Part shown: positions 58,970-64,000 of the stretch, piece after piece
Layout of the letters: each line of letters starts with the position of its first letter
Position numbering within the stretch: the first letter of the stretch is position 1
Position numbers and translations under genes: made by a program
The notes under the pieces: model-generated
Seen by the model: only the letters and a program-made list of their open reading frames with translations
What the model was told of the DNA's origin: nothing
The model's database searches: none
Assembly (NCBI RefSeq): GCF_037991315.1
Contig: NZ_CP150300.1
Span: 4,340,001 to 4,404,000 of the forward strand
Direction: 5' to 3'
DNA length: 64,000 nucleotides
Source: Paenibacillus sp. FSL H8-0079
GTDB lineage: Bacteria > Bacillota > Bacilli > Paenibacillales > Paenibacillaceae

Positions 58970-59878
58970 TTAATACCTCCGCTTCTTATCTTTCATTTCG
59001 GTCAGGAACAGCACATAGTGTTGATATCGGCTTTCGGAGATCAGACCTTCCTCCTTGGCCGCAAGCACACGACAGCCTGGTTCATGTGTATGGGTACAAC
59101 CTCGGAATTTGCACTGATCTGCAAACTGGGCGAATTCCCGGAAACAAGTGGAGAGTTCCTCCACACCGATCTCCAGAAAGTCCAGTTGGCTGAATCCTGG
59201 CGTATCCGCAACAAATCCACCATTATCCAACGGAATAAGCTCCACGTGCCTAGTGGTGTGTTTCCCTCGCCCTAGACGCATGCTGATCGCACTCGTCTCC
59301 AGCGTCAGCCCGGGCATCAATGCATTTAACATGGATGACTTGCCTACACCGGATTGACCAGAGAATACGCTAATCTTACCAGCGAGACGGTCTCTGAGCA
59401 GTTCACTGCCTTCACCGGTACGTGAACTTGTGGAGATCACTTCGTAACCAACCTGTTCATACAATGCTTTCACTTCAGCAACAGTGTCTTTGGCTGGATC
59501 AGCCAGATCCTGCTTGGTCAGCACAATCAGAGCATCCAACCCAGCCTGCTCGATGTGAACAAGGAACTTGTCCAACAGATTCAGGTTCATATCCGGTTCT
59601 TTGACTGAGAATAACAGAACAGCCAAACTTACGTTGGCTACCTGAGGACGGATGAGTTCCGTCTCACGCTTCCGGATTTCATCTACCGTTCCTTCTCCGT
59701 TCTCTGTCAGCATGTAGCTGACGCGGTCACCTACAAGCGGTGACGTTCCCCGTTTTCTGAAGATACCTCTAGCTCGACATTGAACGGCGGAACCTTCAAC
59801 CGAAGGAACCCCGTTGTCTTCCACTGGCATGACATAATAGTAACCGCTTAGCGCTTTAACGATGATACCTTCTGGCAT
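58970..59878 (-). CDS. rsgA: Ribosome small-subunit-dependent GTPase A
   Basis: 302 residues from the ATG at 59878 (GGAGGGCG upstream). OB fold ([37 protein letters not shown]), circularly permuted GTPase with LTKQDLAD (G4) first, then [18 protein letters not shown] (G1) and [12 protein letters not shown] (G3), and a zinc-binding C-terminus [20 protein letters not shown] with HEPGC. It tests late 30S assembly. Upstream of it is prkC at 62 bases. Confidence 0.95.
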   Translation of the reverse strand: MPEGIIVKALSGYYYVMPVEDNGVPSVEGSAVQCRARGIFRKRGTSPLVGDRVSYMLTENGEGTVDEIRKRETELIRPQVANVSLAVLLFSVKEPDMNLNLLDKFLVHIEQAGLDALIVLTKQDLADPAKDTVAEVKALYEQVGYEVISTSSRTGEGSELLRDRLAGKISVFSGQSGVGKSSMLNALMPGLTLETSAISMRLGRGKHTTRHVELIPLDNGGFVADTPGFSQLDFLEIGVEELSTCFREFAQFADQCKFRGCTHTHEPGCRVLAAKEEGLISESRYQHYVLFLTEMKDKKRRY

Positions 59879-59939
59879 AGCTCCGTCGCCCTCCTTTAGA
59901 TGGTGGTACATTTACTCCAGACGCCAGCATAAGCCGCCC

Positions 59940-62150
59940 TTATGGACGGCTTGATGCGTTAATGACTTCCTTTTTCTTCTCTTTTTCCTTACCTTGCCCT
60001 TTACCATTATTCATGGCAGAAGTGTCTTCATCTACATTGTCACCCTCACCGTCTGCCGGTGTGGACTCAGGTTCACCTTCCTGATTGGGATCAACACTGC
60101 CCTCATCTACGCTACCTTCACCTGGATCAGGCTCATTTTCTGGCGGCGTTTGCGTGCTTTGTTCCGGGTCAATGGAAGGTACATTCACTGTTCCGTTTTT
60201 GGCTTCACTGTAGGAGACTAGATACGTATCCAGGAACTGTCCATCGCGATATACGGACACAGCCCCATTTTCATTTGGAGCGAGCACAAGTGGAATGGTC
60301 AAGATCTGGGTTGAGTTCACGGTGCGTGTTCCCCATTCCTGATTCTTGCCGCGTGCATCTTCATATGTGATACGGATTTTACTATTTTTGCCCTCTTCTT
60401 TGGGTGATACATTGATATTAAAAGGATATTGCAGTGCTTCAGGCGGATACCCTGTACTGATAAAGATCGTAATCTTATCGCCAGGACTCACCTCTGCGCC
60501 CGCTTCCACAGGCCATTGCTGCGTCACTTTGCCCTGGTCCACCGTATAACTTGATTCTTCCTGCACCTGAGCAAGCACAAGTCCAACAGATTTAAGTTTT
60601 TCTTCAGCTTCACTGCGGGTATGATTTTTCAGATCAGGCATTTTGACCGTTTCGGTACCTTTACTTACGGTTAACTCAATCTGAACAATCTCAGGATCGA
60701 ATTCCTCATTGACACCAGGTGTCTGGGAAATAACAGTACCTGAAGCCACATCATTGGAGAACTCATCTTTCCGCTGAATCTGATCTTCCTTAATGCCAAG
60801 CGCAGTCAATTGTTTGACAGCCTCATCATAAGGGTCTTGCTTGACATCAATCATCTTCACCAGTTCTTTTTCTGCACCAACACTGATCTGGACCTCGGAA
60901 CCTTCTTTGACGACATCGCCTTCTTTTCTGCTCTGCTCAAAGACAATCCCGGGTTCAACATCTTCCTGATACAGACGGATGACCTCATCACTGACGACGA
61001 GTCCTTTCTCCTCAAGCATTTCCCGAGCCTTTTCTTCCGTCTGGGTAATCACGTTAGGTACGGTTACTTCTGGTACAACCAGCATACCCTTGACATACCA
61101 TACAACGCCCACCATGGCGATTAGAATAAGAACGGTTAATGAAATGAGTAGTGTTGGCTTCTTCCAGCTCTTGGCTTTCGCTTTACCCTTACCAGTTACT
61201 TCGTCAGACTCCATCACAGGTACTGCACCCGTCGATGTAACTCCGCGCGGTTCAGGCTTGATGGCTGGCATAACGCGAGTCTGGTCTATATCATCCTCAT
61301 CCGGAAAATCAATCTTCGTTTCATTACGTCTCTCCGGCATCAGGCAAGTTTCCAGATCCGTCTGCATCTCTTTGGCCGACTGATAACGTTCCTGTGGATT
61401 TTTACGCATGGATTTTAAGATGACATTTTCCACACTTTGCGGAATCAATGGATTGAATTTACGTGGTTCATCGAACTCTTCCTGCAAATGCTTCAATGCC
61501 ACACTGATTGGACTTTCACCCAGAAACGGAAGTTGCCCAGTCAGCATTTGATAGAGTACGATCCCAAGAGAATATAAGTCCGATTTTTCACCAGTAACGA
61601 TGCCTTTGGCATGCTCCGGTGAGAAGTAATGTACAGAACCAACTACAGAACCCGTCTGTGTGATCGTTGTAGATGTAACGGCACGAGCGATCCCGAAATC
61701 CGTTACCTTCACGCGGCCATTCCGGCCAATTAATATATTATGGGGTTTGATATCCCGATGAATAATTTGATTATGATGTGCATGATCAAGAGCATCTGCA
61801 ATCTGGGAAGCGATTCGGACCGATTCATCCACCTGCAGAGGTGCACGCTCTTTAATAATTTCATTCAGGTTTTTGCCTTCCACATACTCCATGACAATAT
61901 AATGAACGTCATCTTCCTGCCCCACGTCATAAATACTGACTACATTCGGATGAGAAAGTGATGCTGCCGATTGTGCTTCCCTTCGGAAACGGCGAATAAA
62001 CTCTTCGTCATGCACAAACTGTTGTCTAAGAACTTTGATCGCTACATTCCGGTTCAGCAGAAGATCCTGAGCTTTGTACACGAGAGCCATGCCGCCACCG
62101 CCGACACGCTCAATCACTTCATAGCGTCCGCCTAGCTGGTGCCCAATCAT
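59940..62150 (-). CDS. prkC: PASTA-domain Ser/Thr protein kinase PrkC
   Basis: 736 residues. Hanks kinase domain: ERVGGGGMALVYKAQD (P-loop), VAIKVL with K39, HRDIKPHNIL with D133, VTDFGIARA, GSVHYFSPEHAKG activation segment. Juxtamembrane acidic region, membrane helix (about 333-352), then three PASTA units that bind muropeptides (VTVPNVITQTEEKAREMLEE, MIDVKQDPYDEAVKQLTALG, VKMPDLKNHTRSEAEEKLKS) and a long Pro/Glu-rich tail. It responds to cell-wall fragments, for example in spore germination. Its start overlaps the prpC stop (ATGA). Confidence 0.95.
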   Translation of the reverse strand: MIGHQLGGRYEVIERVGGGGMALVYKAQDLLLNRNVAIKVLRQQFVHDEEFIRRFRREAQSAASLSHPNVVSIYDVGQEDDVHYIVMEYVEGKNLNEIIKERAPLQVDESVRIASQIADALDHAHHNQIIHRDIKPHNILIGRNGRVKVTDFGIARAVTSTTITQTGSVVGSVHYFSPEHAKGIVTGEKSDLYSLGIVLYQMLTGQLPFLGESPISVALKHLQEEFDEPRKFNPLIPQSVENVILKSMRKNPQERYQSAKEMQTDLETCLMPERRNETKIDFPDEDDIDQTRVMPAIKPEPRGVTSTGAVPVMESDEVTGKGKAKAKSWKKPTLLISLTVLILIAMVGVVWYVKGMLVVPEVTVPNVITQTEEKAREMLEEKGLVVSDEVIRLYQEDVEPGIVFEQSRKEGDVVKEGSEVQISVGAEKELVKMIDVKQDPYDEAVKQLTALGIKEDQIQRKDEFSNDVASGTVISQTPGVNEEFDPEIVQIELTVSKGTETVKMPDLKNHTRSEAEEKLKSVGLVLAQVQEESSYTVDQGKVTQQWPVEAGAEVSPGDKITIFISTGYPPEALQYPFNINVSPKEEGKNSKIRITYEDARGKNQEWGTRTVNSTQILTIPLVLAPNENGAVSVYRDGQFLDTYLVSYSEAKNGTVNVPSIDPEQSTQTPPENEPDPGEGSVDEGSVDPNQEGEPESTPADGEGDNVDEDTSAMNNGKGQGKEKEKKKEVINASSRP

Positions 62151-62923
62151 GACTCACACCCCGTTTCCGTATCCACGGAACCTTCCTTCTGCAACTCAAA
62201 CAATGCAACCGTGATGTTGTCATCTCCCCCAGCAAGTAAAGCCAACTGAAGCAGTCGGTCTGCACGATCTTCCAATGCCAGTTCCAGATTGCCGGCAACC
62301 TGAATAATCTGCTCATTGCTAACCAGGTTACTGAGACCGTCACTGCACAAGAGCAGAACTTCGCCTTCCTCCAGCTTGACGGTATCCAGATCCACCTTCA
62401 CTTCAGCATCTGTTCCAAGGGCACGAGTCAGCACGTTACGACGGGGATGATGAGACACATCCTCTTTGCTGATCTGGCCATTTTTGAACAATTCGTTCAC
62501 CAGTGTATGGTCCTCGGTCAATTGGATCACAGCTTTATTAGCAATTTTGTAGGCTCTGCTATCCCCGATGTGTCCAATAACACCTTCCGTATCGTTCAAT
62601 AACGCCGCAACCACCGTTGTTCCCATGTTGTGATACTTGTCATCTGTTGATGCCGTGCGGAAGATAACTTCGTTGGCATGCAAAATAGCATCGCTGAGAG
62701 CCGCAGACAGAGACGCATGTGACAGACCTGGTTCCAGTGTTCCCAGATCTTTCACCAACGTCTCTACTGCCAAGCGGCTTGCCGTATCCCCTGCAAGATG
62801 TCCACCCATGCCATCGGCAACAATACCCAGAATATATCCTGTATCGAGATTACGAATCCAGGCTGAATCTTCATTCACCGAACGCACTCGTCCGATATGG
62901 CTCACATGAACTGTTTTGATCAA
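62147..62923 (-). CDS. prpC: PP2C-type protein phosphatase PrpC
   Basis: 258 residues. PPM motifs: HIGRVRSVNEDSAWIRN, GIVADGMGGHLAGDTASRLA (metal Asp), GTTVVAALLNDTEGVIGHIG, DSRAYKIANKAVIQLTEDHT, LLLCSDGLSNLVS, LLAGGDDNITVALFE. Removes phosphate placed by PrkC. Overlaps prkC by four bases and follows rlmN by seven, so they form one operon. Confidence 0.95.
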   Translation of the reverse strand: MIKTVHVSHIGRVRSVNEDSAWIRNLDTGYILGIVADGMGGHLAGDTASRLAVETLVKDLGTLEPGLSHASLSAALSDAILHANEVIFRTASTDDKYHNMGTTVVAALLNDTEGVIGHIGDSRAYKIANKAVIQLTEDHTLVNELFKNGQISKEDVSHHPRRNVLTRALGTDAEVKVDLDTVKLEEGEVLLLCSDGLSNLVSNEQIIQVAGNLELALEDRADRLLQLALLAGGDDNITVALFELQKEGSVDTETGCES

Positions 62924-62930
62924 AACGTTC

Positions 62931-63971
62931 TCACCTCAACTCCATATGCTTTGCACGAAGCTGACCGCAAGCGGCAGCAATATCATGTCCCTGTTCACGA
63001 CGAATGGTTACATTAACACCCTGTTCCGAGAGAATCTTCTGAAAATTAAAAATGTCGCTTCTCGATGTTCTTACGTATTTGCGTTCAGGTACATGGTTAA
63101 CCGGAATCAGATTCACGTGGCACAACATGTTCTTAAGCACACTTGCCAGTTCTGCTGCATGCTCTGGCTGATCGTTTACCCCACCAATAAGTGCATACTC
63201 GAACGTAATTCTCCGACCTGTTTTGGCCAGATAATAACGAAGGGACTCCATCACGTCTTCAAAAGGAAAACGACGGTTAACCGGCATCAATTTCGAACGC
63301 AGTGCATCATTTGGTGCATGGATCGAAATGGCGAGGTTAATCTGTGTATCTTCATCTGCAAACTTGTAGATGTTCGGAACGATTCCGCTCGTGGATACCG
63401 TGATGTGACGCTGACCGATGTTCAGCCCTTTTTCATGAATCATAATGCGCAGGAAAGTCATCGTAGCTTCATAGTTTTCGAAAGGTTCACCCGAACCCAT
63501 GATTACAATGCTGCTGACACGCTCGCCGCGTTCATCGAGAATTTTCTGAGCCTGCACAACCTGGGCAACAATCTCCCCAGCCGTAAGGTTACGCTTGAGA
63601 CCACCCAATGTGGATGCACAGAATGTACAACCAATACGACATCCAACCTGTGTGGTTACACAGATGCTGTTCCCGTAGTTATGCTTCATGATTACTGTCT
63701 CAATGGCATGATCATCATGAAGACCAAAGAGGAATTTAACCGTTCCATCTTTGGATTCAAACTTGGTAATTTCCTTAAGCGTTACAAATTCAAATTGCTC
63801 TGTCAGTTTTTCACGCAATGGCTTGGACAGATTGGTCATCTCACTGAAATCATTCACACGTTTTACATAAATCCAGTCAAAGATTTGGCCACCGCGAAAC
63901 GCCGGCTCCCCATTCTCCACAGCCCATTGCTGCAGTTGTTCCAGAGAATAATCATATATAAAAGGTTTCAT
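62931..63971 (-). CDS. rlmN: 23S rRNA (A2503-C2) / tRNA (A37-C2) methyltransferase RlmN
   Basis: 346 residues. Radical-SAM motif [12 protein letters not shown] (C111, C115, C118) binding the 4Fe-4S cluster; [20 protein letters not shown]; the second catalytic cysteine in [13 protein letters not shown]. The start follows AGGTGTTGACAACAAA. It methylates A2503 of 23S rRNA and A37 of some tRNAs. First gene seen of the rlmN-prpC-prkC-rsgA-rpe operon; the 29 bases beyond it contain only leader. Confidence 0.95.
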   Translation of the reverse strand: MKPFIYDYSLEQLQQWAVENGEPAFRGGQIFDWIYVKRVNDFSEMTNLSKPLREKLTEQFEFVTLKEITKFESKDGTVKFLFGLHDDHAIETVIMKHNYGNSICVTTQVGCRIGCTFCASTLGGLKRNLTAGEIVAQVVQAQKILDERGERVSSIVIMGSGEPFENYEATMTFLRIMIHEKGLNIGQRHITVSTSGIVPNIYKFADEDTQINLAISIHAPNDALRSKLMPVNRRFPFEDVMESLRYYLAKTGRRITFEYALIGGVNDQPEHAAELASVLKNMLCHVNLIPVNHVPERKYVRTSRSDIFNFQKILSEQGVNVTIRREQGHDIAAACGQLRAKHMELR

Positions 63972-64000
63972 TTTGTTGTCAACACCTATTCCTTCTTTTC

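Noticed and set aside
1..64000. CRISPR array, tRNA or rRNA genes
   Set aside because: No regularly spaced repeats and no tRNA-like cloverleaf or rRNA sequence were noticed in reading the window.

Overview
The window reads as chromosomal DNA of a spore-forming Firmicute, most likely Paenibacillus. Pointers are a 26-codon spoVM, a SpoVIF-like gene, a SleB-type cortex hydrolase, the block rlmN-prpC-prkC-rsgA-rpe next to rpmB, and a fakA-degV-recG block. Ribosome binding sites are strong GGAGG types. All calls come from reading the sequence; no database search was run.

Layout. (1) 1-9.4 kb is AT-rich accessory DNA: a decayed prophage (frameshifted portal gene, C-terminal terminase fragment, ArpU-type regulator remnant, small phage genes, an Xre repressor with twin operators). 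Two likely anti-phage genes sit inside it, a putAbiC-type membrane protein and an OLD-family ATPase/TOPRIM nuclease. (2) 9.7-20.3 kb holds a WXG100-type polymorphic toxin with candidate immunity genes, a Tpt1/KptA gene and an intact-looking IS between two copies of the yaaA 3' end, a prohibitin-like gene pair, and a run of small immunity-like genes. (3) 20.7-30 kb: a secreted protein, sleB, a NiaP-like transporter, a CUT1-type ABC importer with an SsuD-like flavin monooxygenase, and a divergent AraC regulator. (4) 30-38.5 kb is a six-gene minus-strand cluster for an extracellular polysaccharide: TIM-barrel hydrolase with a CBM9-like tail, HEAT-repeat membrane protein, processive GT2 synthase, a degenerate GGDEF plus pseudo-receiver protein, nucleotide-sugar dehydrogenase, and a second TIM-barrel protein. 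(5) 39-47 kb: a LexA-box-controlled Y-family polymerase with a YolD partner, glutaminase, GNAT, and a LytS/LytT system beside an OFA-family MFS transporter with a YpdB-like site in its promoter region. (6) 47-51.5 kb: an EEP-nuclease gene pair and an IS1182-type element. (7) 51.5-64 kb is core genome.

Most notable: two unrelated insertion sequences share a promoter/leader motif that folds into covarying hairpins and can mask the ribosome binding site; the LytST/OFA module with its tandem-repeat site; the pseudo-enzyme regulator in the polysaccharide cluster; the duplicated yaaA 3' end; and a family of about 150-bp dispersed repeats with terminal inverted repeats.
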